A stretch of DNA of 64,000 bases, taken from positions 149,658,808-149,722,807 of the forward strand of contig OW804095.1 of assembly GCA_942159475.1 (NCBI GenBank), in the 5' to 3' direction. Under the pieces are notes generated by a model, which worked only from the letters and a program-made list of their open reading frames with translations, was not told the DNA's origin and searched no databases. The first letter of the stretch is position 1. Each line of letters starts with the position of its first letter. Made by a program: the position numbers and the translations under genes. Below are positions 30,201 through 41,494 of the stretch, piece by piece. Source of the DNA: Sthenelais limicola. Taxonomy: Eukaryota; Annelida; Polychaeta; Phyllodocida; Sigalionidae.

Positions 30201-33200
30201 GTAGATACTAACTCCCACACCAAAAATCAGCATAAATTTTCTATGTTTATATCAAGACTTAACATACATACTTCGTCTGCATAATGCTGATATTCCCTGC
30301 TATATGTATTGAATACACATATATCAGTACTGAGCTATATGTGTTGAATACACAAGATCAGTACTGAGTCACCTTAAGTCACAAAAGATATGGTTACGTA
30401 ATTGAGATAGGTTTGAACCTCCATATTATAAACCCAGTGTTAAAAGTCATGTCGATAATTTCTCATCAATATGTGCTTATTTTTTAATTTCAATTGTAAA
30501 GAATCCCTGCTGCGGAGGAAGAAGAAGAGAAGTCGTTGGACGGCAGACGAGTCTGAGAAAGCATTTATACCAGGCATGCCTACTGTTGTTCCCACGGGCC
30601 TCTCCAAGGAACAAGAAGAGCAATACTTGGGTGAGTACTTACACACACACGCACACACATACACTGACACCCACCCACGGCGGGCCTCTCTAATCTGATC
30701 TATTCCTTACAAAGAAGATGACGATTTTCTGACCAAGAGTCACTAGCCAAGGAACCTTGTATTAGCCCGATAATAACTGGATCACATTCATCTTTTTTTC
30801 TATTTTTTAAAGTCCCAGTCTTGCAAAGGCGACTGGGGGCTTCCAGATAATAATCAATGCACAGACATTTTCTTCTCGTATTTTACAGTAGTGCATAGAC
30901 TTAGGTCGAGAAAGCAGCATTCTAGGGAGCTTCATTCATAATTATTCACACTCACAGCACTTTTTTCTTTATTATTGGCATTCTTTCCCTTCATGATATT
31001 GAATTCATGTTTCAAAAGTATCTATATCATATGTTATTCCGCTTGTAATAATCCTATTTATTGGTATGTATGGACTTAAGTGTGACCGTGTTTCAGATTC
31101 TTTTAGCTTATACATACAGCATAGACAGTGACTTGTTGTTAGTCCGTTACTAAGGAAATGCATCTCATGATTATTTATTAAAAATTACGGCTGTTAAATC
31201 CTTAGCCAGATAGGAATGGTTTCCCAGTTGTTCTTAAAAAAAATAATGTGGATTTGAGTTAACTCTTATTTCCTTCCTTAATACACACATTTATAATTAC
31301 ATATGATGACATACACAGGTTCTCATATTTTTTATAATTGGACTTTATTCCCATAAGCTTTGTTTGAACAAAGTTCCCCAGTGGTCTTTGTATTTGCATA
31401 TATATTCATATAGAGCTTGTATACATGGAAATAATGCGTACGATTGTTTACAGTGGCAAATAACAATACAAATCATAATTAAACTTCCTTCCCATATAAT
31501 GAAATATCAGCTTTCAGCAAGGTGGAAGAAATAATGTTGTATCTTTGTGTCTTGCTAGAAATATTCCCTTAACTTTACTCTTTACAGTTGTTTTACTTCC
31601 ACTACAATTATTATGTACATGATAATAGTATTTTCCTTTCAAATTGATAACATTGAGAGTTTCAGCCGATATCGATATATGTTGTTCATGGTTCTCAGCA
31701 AAGTTAACAGTATGTATCGTATATATCTGTGTACACCTGTGGGACTCTGTCTGGACTCAGGTTTTTTTTTGTTTTTTTACTATATCGTTCCCTTATCAGA
31801 TCTAATGAAGGATAACGATGATAATTTTGACTGAGTGTTCATTTGACTCACTCTTTTTGAAAAAAAAAAGTAAAACACAAAGGGGTCTTCTGACAAAATA
31901 AATTCAAGATATCTTAAATTGTTTCGCTTATGTTTTTGTGGAAATTTTCTTCTATAAAAAAACAATCATTTGGTAGGCTTATATATGTCTTGGCCAATAT
32001 AATTTTGATTCAAAACTGCTATGTGATTTTTTTAAATCCTTTATTTTAAACAAAATCATGATCCCCAGACCTCATTTGGTAACAGTTCCGACCAGTTTCA
32101 ACATTTAAAAACATAATATTAGGGTCGCCTGTAATTTAGTATTCTCAATCTCCAACTATATGCAAGTTGCGTCGCGTGTAAGGTTTCCTTAGCCGTCCAG
32201 TCCAAGCAGAGTCCCGGGGGGAGCCTGGTTCACCGGCACCATCACAAAATATTCGCGGCCAATATAGTCCAAATTTACCCAGAGAAATTAAAGTCTTAAT
32301 ACTTTCAAATCCAAATTTAACGTTCCTTTCCGATTCGATCCAGATATTATCTTTGATCTGTTTTTCTTGATTTTGAAATTTGCGACTACTTTTAGAATAA
32401 ATTTGGTCTTAGATACACACACCATCATTCATTTTTGTGAGAACAGCATTATTATTTTTTTTAATAAATAACGAATATATCACCTAATTTAATGAACAAA
32501 AATCCAAATAAAATTCAACTCATCCTTTTTTTCGTTTTCCCATTTTGTCTTTCTTTTTAAAACTATTAAATTATTCCCAAATATTTTCGGCTTGGTAGAT
32601 GAGAAAAAAATAGAATTTTGCTACACCAGGGGGGTTGGGGGGGGGGGGGAGAAATCGGGTGCCGGTATGTAGAGCCTCCTGTCCCTTCTTGCCTGCTGTA
32701 CCGAGAGTGAATATTGGATTAACCGTGTCTTTGTTTCCTATTTTAATCCATTGACTTCCAGTGCAACTGCAGATAGAGGAGATCAGTCGTAGACTGAGAA
32801 CGGGCGACCTCGGGATCCCGCCTAACCCCGAAGACAGGTTTGGTTCAATGGCGACAAGCCAGAGCTTCATAATTATAATGCTCCTCATCCTCATCCATCT
32901 CTATGGCAACCATTGCCATGGATACCAGGGTTACTACGTCACTCTTCACGCGGCAGCTAGACCCCCATGCAACATGGCCTATTAGTACTGTCTAACATGG
33001 AACACATATGCCATTGTTCATATTTACAATAATCATCTAGTACCATCAAAATTTGTATGCATACATCTAGAATTTCAAAAAAAATAAAAAAATTTAAACT
33101 AGTTTTGTGAATAAATGTTAATTGTACTTTTGAATAGTGAACAGATATTGGCTTAATCTTCCTAGTTTTGTTATTATGGATAAATCTCTCCCCATGTTTC

Positions 33201-36200
33201 TAAACTTTTAATCTTAACATTTGGTTTAAGGTACACCTGTTGCGAAGTTACAGTGTTTATACTAACAAAAAAAAACAGTTTCCAAAAATTTCATTACAGT
33301 TCGTGAAACAGGGTTTTCAAAAGCATCAATCCACCCACATTTCAAAATTTCCTAGATGATTTTCACTAAATTTTAGAAGAAGGAACATTTTAAACATCAG
33401 GAGTTCTTGACTTGTAACGTTTAAACAGCAATTTAAGCGTTGGAAGTTAATGTTGGCACCCTGTGGCCGTTGTTCCTTAAAGCCCTGCTTGTTGCATGGG
33501 GGTCCCCAGGTATGATATAGTTTAATAGTTTTTTTTCTTTCCTTCCATAATAATTTACTCATTTTAAAAGGGTAGGTGCTTCTTTGAGGTGTGTGACTTC
33601 TACTGTTTACTATATCAAGCATGGACAGTCACTTCAATAAGTCCAGGCATCAGTTTGACAAAATAGTTCGGAGGGCCACCACCCAGCCAGTGAATCATCT
33701 CAGCCAAAACACTTAATATATATTATATATATATTATATATATCTCATAAGGACATCACCAAGATCAAGTGATGCTTATGATATGTACAGATATATTTGA
33801 TTTGGTTTCTTTCAATAATAGTTTTTTATTCGAGTGGTAAGTCGTCTTCAGAGTGGTAGTTCTGTGAGACATTTTGATTGCCCGCAAATATAATAACGAT
33901 CCTTTTTCCAATTGCCACGGAAACCTGACATAATCATAACCTTCGTCACAAATGTAGAGACAGGACACTTGGGGATCTAATAATTACATTTAAGCATATT
34001 TTTCGTATTTCTCTTCCAATGGACTCGTGAACCCCATATATATATATACATACCTATCGATCTATACACAGAAGTTGATTTTTAGGAAATTTGACTCGGA
34101 ACTAATTGTTAAACTTCTCTTGTTTTCATTCGACGTGGTATAACCAAAATAATGATATTTTCAGGATCCTGCCAGTAATCAAACTTTTCAGGTCGATTTA
34201 TGATTTTACCGTTAAAACCAATCTAACCATTTTCTTCTTCGCGTAGATTAGACGTGGGGGTTAGGGTCTAGGGGGAGGGGGTAGGGGTATCAAGACCCCA
34301 GTTTTTTTTTCCGATTGGACTGCATTGATATTCTTTCTTAGAGAAATTGGGAGAGGGAAAACTAAATCACAAAGAAATGGTTATTTTTTAATGAAAGGAA
34401 ATAGAGACGGAAGGATTAGTTGTTGCGATCAATAGATGCTAGCTTTGTTTTCACAAGAATAACCCCAAACAGTGTGATATTATCTTTGCGTATCTCACAC
34501 CCGAACAGAGTATTGTCCGCTTCTAAGCATAGACTAAGTGATCGGCCTCATGTCCAAGGGTTTTAAGCCTTTAGTTTAATAGTCTTATCTTGCTTTTCCC
34601 TGGAAACAAATACGAAAAATGCATTGGCCCGGGAAGAAATTGTATAAATAATATAGTTGGGATAGACTTTAATTCATCGAACGCTAATTCATTGGTCTGC
34701 AACGTGTGGATATTGTTTCCTCGTAGACTGACCGAATCCTCATTCCTTCGCATTTTATCATTCATTATTCGCATGGCAAAAATACATTGACAATTGTGCA
34801 TTGTGGTTATGATAAAACCATGTTATGTGGTAGTGGGATAACAGTCTAAGTGGAAGAACTGATATGTTTAATTAAGGGGATTAACTCTTGAGTATCTTTA
34901 TAATAATAGAACAAACATTGGGCATGAGAGCTCTCGCTTACCACTGCTTTCTAGTCAGATATTGCTTGCTTCCCTCGCTCATTTTGTTTGAGCCAGATAT
35001 CTCTATTATATATTTACAATAATCTAGTTGTCATTGTCACAATGTCAACCGTTTTCTATGAGACGCTTCTCCGATTAAAGTTCACGACACAGAAGCATGT
35101 TCTAACCAGTCCCTTTTTACTGCACTTTACCCTCATTAGTGCCATCATTATATCTTTATAATTGATCCGTCAAAATGATCTCATGTCACCTGCAAACACT
35201 TCTATTTTTTAATCTAATTTTTCATCTTCAGAATTTAATTGTAGTCCCAAATTTTTAAGCACTTGCGAAATGTAGAAGTCAATAATAGCTACACCCACTA
35301 CTTATAATTACACAGAATTATTTTCAGCGGGTATCAAAAACAGTTCGCTCTCTTCTAGGTGCCCTAGAACCTTGGCGCTGAACAAATTTAATCTCTATTT
35401 TATATTCCCTCCACCACAGTTTTTATTTGCCGGAAATCATGTGGCTCAAAATTTAACCATTTTTTCCTTCCTTCACCTACCACGTTTTCCAGAAAATACA
35501 TTCATATTATATTATAAACCTTTTCCATCTGAACAATGGAGTCCCGAGTTAGGCTTATTATCCTAGAGTTGTAGTATACCCTGATGCACTTGACACCCCT
35601 TGTTCTCATTTTTTTTTCTGTTTTTGGATTATTTTCCTTACACCATTATGTCGATATTGTTGTTTGGGGCACTGGGTTGTTGACGAAGCTTGGTGCCCAC
35701 TGTTTACCTCTCAATCAATCAATCATAAAGTCATAGATCGCAGCCGTAGAATGATCGCCTTTTCGGCACAAGCAAACTCTTTTGTGCTCAGTTTAACCTT
35801 TCCATGTTCTTAATTTATGCCTATCAATCTGTTCACTGATAACGCGAGGATCGTTTCTTAACACATTAATTCATAATTCACCTTTTTTGAGATCAGGAAA
35901 ATAAGAATATTTACTTTTCAAAAAAGTTCTGTGTTACGTATTTCTGTCTGATTTTGTCTAGTATATAATAATCTCTTACCAGACCTCCGCGGTTCATTTA
36001 AGAAAAAGAAACGCTCTGAGGAGTTGAATTCCACCATTAGACTATTAATATAAATCCTGTTCCCAAATCCCTTGTAAATAACACCATCGTATGTATGTAA
36101 ATTATTACTAAATTCTTGCATGCAAATTAGAATAAATAGCACATGAAAGTACTTTCGCCGTCCATTATTTATGCATTTGCCAGATCCGTTTATTCCTTTT

Positions 36201-39200
36201 ATAATGCTTAAGTAACATCTGCTTAAAATTGCCCTATTTTTCTTCTTTTGTCTCACTTAAAACAAATCAAATTGCTCTCAAATACTTTGAAAAAGTCGGA
36301 ATCAATCCAGTATAAAATTACTCTTACTCATTTCTAGATACATTGTTTTTTTTAAAAAAAAAAGAACTTAAGAGTTCAATGTCACATATTGTGACTTGCA
36401 TCAGAGCATTATAAATAATGGAAGCGTAGAAAGTGCTTTAGTGTGACACATCCTCCCATCCTGGCCGCCCTGCTAGGTCAGGCTGAGTCTAGTTGTCCTA
36501 TATCTGACGCTTTCTCTGTTCAGATCTCCGTCACCAGAGCCTATCTATAACAGTGAAGGCAAAAGGCTGAACACCCGGGAGTACAGGACCCGCAAGAAGC
36601 TGGAGGAAGAGCGCCACATCCTCATAGTCAAGGCTTCCGCGCTTAATACTGAGTACAAACCACCCGCAGATTACAAGTAAGTACTTGTTTCTAGCAAGTG
36701 TATCTGATCACTATAATTCCTAATTCATAAACCATCTTAAATGTGTTGATAAGGGCGTAAAGCAACCAATCTCACTCACTCACTCACTCACTTATCGCTT
36801 AGATAAGTTCATACTGTGACACTGGCTGAAAGTCCTGCATAACATCAGTCCTATAAGTAAAAAATATCAGTAAATTTGGTAAGGATTTTTTAGTCGTAAT
36901 AACTGAGAATATTGCTTCAATGAATGAGGCAGGGATCTTGTTTTTTAACTTGGTATCAAGAGTTGCTCTATTACTGAGTCTTGGGTACGAACTCCTGGTA
37001 ATTAAACCTTTATTTCTTACATAGACCACCTGTGATACGTGTGAGCGACAAGGTGATGATCCCACAAGAGGAGCACCCCGATATTAACTTTGTCGGTCTC
37101 TTGATTGGGCCTAGAGGAAACACTTTAAAGAATCTGGAAAAAGAGGTAAGTTTAATGAAACTTGTATTAATTCAATTGTAAACCCTGAGAATTCATATCA
37201 GGAGCAAAATGACAAGGCCTGTCTTAGTCTAGCCATTTTAGGCTTCATGGGAATGTTGAAAGATTGTCCCATTATATTTTCAACGAAACCTTGGCTTAAT
37301 TTAATCTATAATTGTCCCATTTCATGCAGAGGCATGCCTATTGCTGGTTTCTATCCTGAACCTAGTGTGTACTTCTTCCCCTCCCTAGGCCCTAGGGGAA
37401 GACCAGCCTGGCTGGCTTAGTCCTGGTAAAACAATGTTAACAAATAATTCAATGTAAACCTATCTTTTCTTCAGACTGGTGCCAAGATCATTATTCGCGG
37501 CAAGGGGTCAGTGAAGGAAGGTAAGATAGGCAGGAAGGACGGGCAGCCACTGCCGGGCGAGGACGAGCCCCTGCATGCCTATGTGACCGCCAACAATCCA
37601 GAGAACGTCAAGCGAGCTGTGGAGAAGATCAAGGAGATAATCCGGCAGGGCATTGAAGTACCGGAGGGCCAGAATGACCTGCGCAGACAGCAGCTGCGGG
37701 AGCTGGCTCTACTTAATGGTACACTCCGAGAGAACGATGGACTCAGGTGGGTTGAGGGTCAGAGTAGTTTTACTGCTTGATTGAGTAATCAGTGGGGGAT
37801 GGATCGTAAGAATACCCAGGGAGGTATATGGACAAATTTATCTGTGTGTGGCAACCACGTCAATTCACATTAAATTTTGGGATGGTGGAGCAGTCCCAGT
37901 TGTTGGCTCCATACACAGAGCTCTTAGGGATTCCTGTGTTTGAATGCCTTAACCGACTAGCCACAGTATCATTTCACCATAATAATTAATAAGAATGCTT
38001 GAGTGTAGCACACATAAGCATGTTTTCTCTCACTCTTGATATGATCAAATATGTGTTATTTCTGTCTGTATTAATCATTCTGTGTTGTGCTTGCAGCAAG
38101 CTGAAGCAGTTACAGCAGGCGCAGAGTATCGTGACTAACACCATTATCTGTACACTGTGTGGTGGTACAGGCCACATAGCTCAGGATTGTAAGCAGAAGC
38201 GTCCCGGGGACACCATCAGAGCCGCCATACAGCAGCAGTCGGCTGTTGACAAGGCTAAGATGGACAGCGAGGTGAGCCCTAATATTCATTCCTAGTAATC
38301 AATTGTGACATACATCCTCACTCTTCAAACTCAAAAATAGAATATTCATTCACACTAATTTTAGATTCACACATTTTTTACTTGAAAATTATGTGAATGT
38401 GGTGAAAGACGAGACGAGGTGTGACCCCAACACTTGTACGACCGCCAAACTTCAAACTATGTGATTTGATTTATAAGTGAAATAAAATAACGATTAAATT
38501 CTGTAAAAGTGTGAATTTATGCCAGCTCCCACTTTTGATACATGCTTTAGGCACTGTTAGGAAAATTACACCAACAATGTTACTTTGATATCATTGGGAT
38601 GCAATGCCTTTATTTGACAGAGTTAATTCATACTAATTATACTAATATGAGAAGTTTATAATTTCTTACATGAATTTCTTGTCTTGTATTTCAGTACATG
38701 TCACTAATGGCAGAATTAGGCGAAGGCCCTCCGCCACCAAAGCAGCAGCAGGAGGCCCCGCGTCCCACCTACTCCAGCCCGCCGCCTCCTCAACCTATGG
38801 TCAGTCACCTTGCTCTACCTTCATGGTTACAGGGATGTCTTAGTATTTTTTTACTGACGTCAGTACTTTAAAAATGGTCAATTGTTAAATCTCCCCCAAA
38901 ATTTAATTCTCAAAATCGGCTTTTTTTGGTTCTCAAATTGTTTGTCTTTATATCAGGTTAAAATATTGTGTACTAGTACAGGCCTCAAATAATAAGGATA
39001 CTCTTCCCTACCTTTGGGTTCACAAATTCTGACTGACGCAGTGAGAGAAACCATCTTAATTTATGTATGAAAAGTTTTAAAAATCTTAATATTAATATTT
39101 TCCCTCTTTGTTTATAGCAAGCGATCGCAGCGCCCCCACCCTGGCAGCAAGGAGGAACTCCTCCTCATCAAGGTCATCAGGGTCACCAAAGTCACCAGCA

Positions 39201-41494
39201 TCAGGGTCATCAAGGTCACCATCATCAGGGTCATCAAGGTCACCACCATCAAGGTCACCAAGGTCATCAGCATCAAGGTCACCAGCATCAGGGCCACCAA
39301 GGTCATCAAGGCCCCCCAACCAATGGCAACAAGCCTCCCACACTAATGGGTCTCGGTCAGCCCCAGCGCCCGCCCAACATGTCGCAGCCTCCGCCCATGG
39401 TGGCCCCGCCCCCTCCCATGGTCTCCTCCGCCCCCGCCATGCCCCCTCCCCCCTGGCAACAAATGGCTTCCATGGCGCCCTCCATGCCCTCGGCGTCTGG
39501 GCCCTCAGTCACCTCCAGTAACAGCTATAACCAAGGTGAGCTCCTCCTGACTTCACATATATATAGGTTCAACTGTTTATTGCTGGTCGGGTATTTCTGT
39601 GTGTAAATATTGAGGTTAGGGTTCTATTTACGGTGGTGTTTTCGCAAAGATTGGTGGGAAAATGGTAATAAAGTTGCCTTGTTTTAACAGTTAAACAACA
39701 CGGACGATGTATAAAACAACTATTAGTTTTAGAAGCACTCAAGCTTGTAATTTGTACCTCCCGCTCAGGCAACCCAGAATATTGCTGCTGCAACTACCAT
39801 CTACCATATGAGGCTTGGGAAACAAGTCCTTGACAGCTTTTCCTTGTGAGCTTGTATTAGAATCGTGACCATGTTCTTAACTCATATTAATGTTCAACTG
39901 ACTGAAATTAAAATTGCGGTGATAAGTTTACTGATAACGTATTTAAGTTAACGTATGTGTTGGGCGCCTAGTATGCAGTAAGCGAACTAAGCAAGTGTAA
40001 CACATTGACCAGTAATGGTTATAACTATTCACTCAAATCAAGTACTAAAGTGTTGCTCGAATTAAAGCTGCAGTCTCAGCTAAAGTGGCCACAAATTTCT
40101 CTTCCAAATTTTTACATACGGCACATAACAAACATTGATACTATGACTGCTATATACAGTTAATGTATCCTGTTACTGTAGACTTCAAACAGAAGTCAAC
40201 AAGGGAAAAATAAATGAGAAGCAAATGATTGCGAGTGTGATTCTAGCATAGAAAAATACAGTTTGGAGTTCAGTCAGGCCATGCACTGTAAAGCGCAAAA
40301 TCGTCTTAGAGTAGGACAGAATGCAACAAAGAGTATCAGATTCTATTTTTAAATAAAAATTAGCTGAGTATGCAGCTTTAATGAGCGTCCAATTGAAACC
40401 ATCCTTACTCAAGTTAAGCCACCACTGCCCCGGCCGATTTGCCGTCGAGTGGAGCAGGCTGCCTGCCGATTCTAATTTTAGATCACAGTCAGCTCCTCGC
40501 CAGATTTACACCAAAAAACCTTTTCCTTCACATTCAGTAAAAGAATGTTTTTAAGGATTAATGATTATGGTGCAGTCAGCTGTAAATCGGCCGGCTCAAC
40601 GTGCAGTGTCACTGTATATGTGGGGGTTAAGAGTCTGAGCTGTCTGGGTATAGATTGGTGAAGCCAGCTTTGGCAAAATAGTTTTGTAATTTACGTTTTT
40701 GTCCGCCTAAAATACTGCGAATTATTTTATGAGTTTGTTTTACCTTTTGTGTCATATGGTTATTGTTTCGCTTTCTGATAAAAATATGTTGTGAATTTCA
40801 TGATGGCTTGAAAGATAAAGTAAAATTTATTTTGTGTTTGTTTCAGGGATGCCGCCCCCATTGATGCCACCGCCACCTCCTCCACCACCCACCACCTCCG
40901 CACCTAGTTACCCCTGGCAACAACAGCAACAACCAATGGGTAAGTCTCCTTGATGTCCATTAGGCTCCATGTGCTATAGACCCTTGAAATACATTATGAT
41001 TTACTATAATTACTTAGTAACTCTTAATACGGTACATTTTTAACAAATCGAAAAAGACAATATCAAGACTTTTGCCTTTCTACCCTTCCCCTTCCTTCTT
41101 CCAGTCTTTCTCAGAAGCGCGTTAATTGTTTTTCAAGTCTCCAATATAAATAAAGTATTGAGTAGGTGCAGCTTGTAACCCTGATTTCTCTCTTGCAGGA
41201 ATGCCACCTCCACCACCGCCATCACTGACGGGCTCCATGCCGCCCTGGCAGCAGCAGCCTCCCATCGCTCCAGTCCCGCCCCCGCCCCCTGGCAACATGA
41301 TGCCATGGCAACAGCAAGCCCCGCCCCCTCCCATGTCAGGGCCCAATGGAGCGCCGCCTCCGCCACCACCGCACCACAACTTCAACCCAATCGCACCACC
41401 GCCACCACCTCCCGGAGCCGACCACCAACAGATGGGCATGAGCATGCATGGGGGGATTCCCCTAGGGGTACCCCCACCCCCTCCTCCCCAGTAA
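27241..41494 (+). CDS. SF1: Splicing factor 1 / branch-point binding protein (spliced gene span)
   Basis: Eleven exons: 27241-27268, 30502-30630, 32762-32837, 36524-36676, 37025-37145, 37475-37746, 38097-38271, 38695-38799, 39118-39535, 40847-40939, 41199-41494. Predicted 621 aa, close to the vertebrate protein. SF1 binds the branch-point sequence in the nucleus during early spliceosome (complex E) assembly and pairs with U2AF2. Seen in order: ULM-type KKKRSRW, helix-hairpin with SPSP phosphosite, KH domain with the GPRG loop, QUA2 (QNDLRRQQLRELALLNGTLR), one zinc knuckle CTLCGGTGHIAQDC, then a Pro-rich tail with repeated PPWQQ motifs. All splice phases agree. The start ATG at 27241 has no upstream in-frame ATG before a stop in the same exon. 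Confidence 0.95.
28033..28099. repeat. Perfect 31-bp inverted repeat with 5-base spacer
   Basis: Left arm 28033-28063 starts TTTAGTAATCATTGTGTCC; the right arm 28069-28099 is its exact complement; spacer TATAT. A transcript would form a 31-bp stem. It may be a folded-back transposon remnant. Confidence 0.88.
29436..30377. mobile_element. TTAA-flanked non-autonomous element with internal tandem repeat
   Basis: TTAA GGTGACTCAGTA at 29436-29451 and TACTGAGTCACC TTAA at 30362-30377 form inverted ends bounded by TTAA, the target used by piggyBac and Kolobok transposons. The interior holds about three tandem copies of a roughly 170-bp unit (landmark ACCAAAAATCAGCATGAATT near 29878, 30050 and 30225). 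No ORF. Confidence 0.72.
30502..30630 (+). CDS. SF1: SF1 exon 2: ULM and start of helix-hairpin
   Basis: Phase 1-1. Carries RRKKKRSRWTADESEK, the U2AF2 ligand motif with its key Trp, and FIPGMPTVVPTGLSKEQEEQ, highly conserved in SF1. This is the source of both repeat arrays in the chimera. Donor TTGG|GTGAGT. Confidence 0.92.
30631..32761. other. SF1 intron 2
   Basis: Begins with an ACAC-rich stretch (30640-30670). No gene recognised. Its last 75 bases are copied before the chimera exons at 14708 and 17285. Confidence 0.6.
32762..32837 (+). CDS. SF1: SF1 exon 3: helix-hairpin
   Basis: Phase 1-2. VQLQIEEISRRLRTGDLGIP then PNPEDR, nearly identical to vertebrate SF1. Donor CAG|GTTTGG is weak but shared by the chimera copy. 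Reading on past the donor gives a hydrophobic tail of intronic origin, which I do not accept as coding. Confidence 0.9.
32838..36523. other. SF1 intron 3
   Basis: Blocks at 34138-34270 and 34411-34480 match the chimera intron 17331-18550. Contains a (TA)n-type run at about 33715-33745. No gene recognised. Confidence 0.65.
36524..36676 (+). CDS. SF1: SF1 exon 4: SPSP motif and end of helix-hairpin
   Basis: Phase 2-2. Begins RSPSPEPIYNSEGKRLNTRE, containing the tandem SPSP site that is phosphorylated in vertebrate SF1, then TRKKLEEERHILIVKASALN and the PPADYK lead into the KH domain. Donor AA|GTAAGT. Confidence 0.92.
36677..37024. other. SF1 intron 4 with short repeat tail
   Basis: Around 36757-36790 AAGCAACCAATCTCACTCAC continues as CTCAC repeats. 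The same word ends a repeat at 4905-4933. It looks like the 3' end of a short interspersed repeat. Confidence 0.55.
37025..37145 (+). CDS. SF1: SF1 exon 5: KH domain, first half
   Basis: Phase 2-0. KPPVIRVSDKVMIPQEEHPD then INFVGLLIGPRGNTLKNLEK. GPRG is the KH nucleic-acid-binding loop. No counterpart is seen in the chimera. Confidence 0.95.
37475..37746 (+). CDS. SF1: SF1 exon 6: KH second half and QUA2
   Basis: Phase 0-2. TGAKIIIRGKGSVKEGKIGR, DGQPLPGEDEPLHAYVTANN, and the QUA2 helix NDLRRQQLRELALLNGTLRE. KH-QUA2 together grip the branch-point RNA. Absent from the chimera; loss of exons 5 and 6 together is phase neutral (2 in, 2 out). Confidence 0.95.
37747..38096. other. SF1 intron 6
   Basis: Ordinary intron. 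Its end TATTAATCATTCTGTGTTGTGCTTGCAG has a good branch and pyrimidine tract. Nothing else seen. Confidence 0.6.
38097..38271 (+). CDS. SF1: SF1 exon 7: zinc knuckle
   Basis: Phase 2-0. SKLKQLQQAQSIVTNTI, CTLCGGTGHIAQDC, then RPGDTIRAAIQQQSAVDKAK. A single CX2CX4HX4C knuckle, the ancestor of the 27-unit array at 20192-22361. Confidence 0.95.
38272..38694. other. SF1 intron 7
   Basis: AT-rich intron, no feature recognised. Confidence 0.6.
38695..38799 (+). CDS. SF1: SF1 exon 8
   Basis: Phase 0-0. YMSLMAELGEGPPPPKQQQE, the conserved SLMAELGE box after the knuckle, then the beginning of the Pro-rich tail. Donor CCTATG|GTCAGT. Confidence 0.92.
38800..39117. other. SF1 intron 8
   Basis: No feature recognised apart from a T-rich acceptor tract ending TTTATAG. 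Confidence 0.6.
39118..39535 (+). CDS. SF1: SF1 exon 9: His/Gln/Gly repeat and Pro-rich segment
   Basis: Phase 0-1. After QAIAAPPPWQQGG comes a run of HQG and HHQG units (about 39166-39310) encoded by CATCAAGGTCAC-type 9-12-bp repeats, then PPTNGNKPPTLMGLG and a Pro/Met-rich stretch with PPPPWQQMASMA. Low-complexity tails are usual in SF1, but the His-Gly-Gln tract looks lineage specific. Confidence 0.88.
39536..40846. other. SF1 intron 9
   Basis: No gene or clear repeat recognised. Ends TTGTGTTTGTTTCAG. Confidence 0.6.
40847..40939 (+). CDS. SF1: SF1 exon 10
   Basis: Phase 1-1. GMPPPLMPPPPPPPPTTSAP then SYPWQQQQQPM. Polyproline plus the PWQQ motif typical of the SF1 tail. Confidence 0.88.
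41199..41494 (+). CDS. SF1: SF1 exon 11 (C-terminus)
   Basis: Phase 1 to stop TAA at 41492. Begins GMPPPPPPSLTGSMPPWQQQ and ends GIPLGVPPPPPPQ. Two more PWQQQ motifs. The antisense Gly-rich frames here are shadows of the proline codons. Confidence 0.9.

Larger units (their letters stand above)
27269..30501. other. SF1 intron 1
   Basis: Large first intron with a perfect palindrome (28033-28099) and a TTAA-flanked inverted-end element (29436-30377). Nothing else recognised. Confidence 0.6.

Noticed and set aside
32761..32985. Read-through of SF1 exon 3 into a hydrophobic peptide (SFIIIMLLILIHLYG)
   Set aside because: SF1 homology stops at the GTTTGG donor and resumes in phase at 36524, so this is intron sequence; an alternative truncated isoform cannot be excluded but has no support here.
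41122..41445. Gly-rich antisense frames opposite SF1 exon 11
   Set aside because: Complement of proline codons; the sense frame has the conserved PWQQ motifs and correct splice phase.
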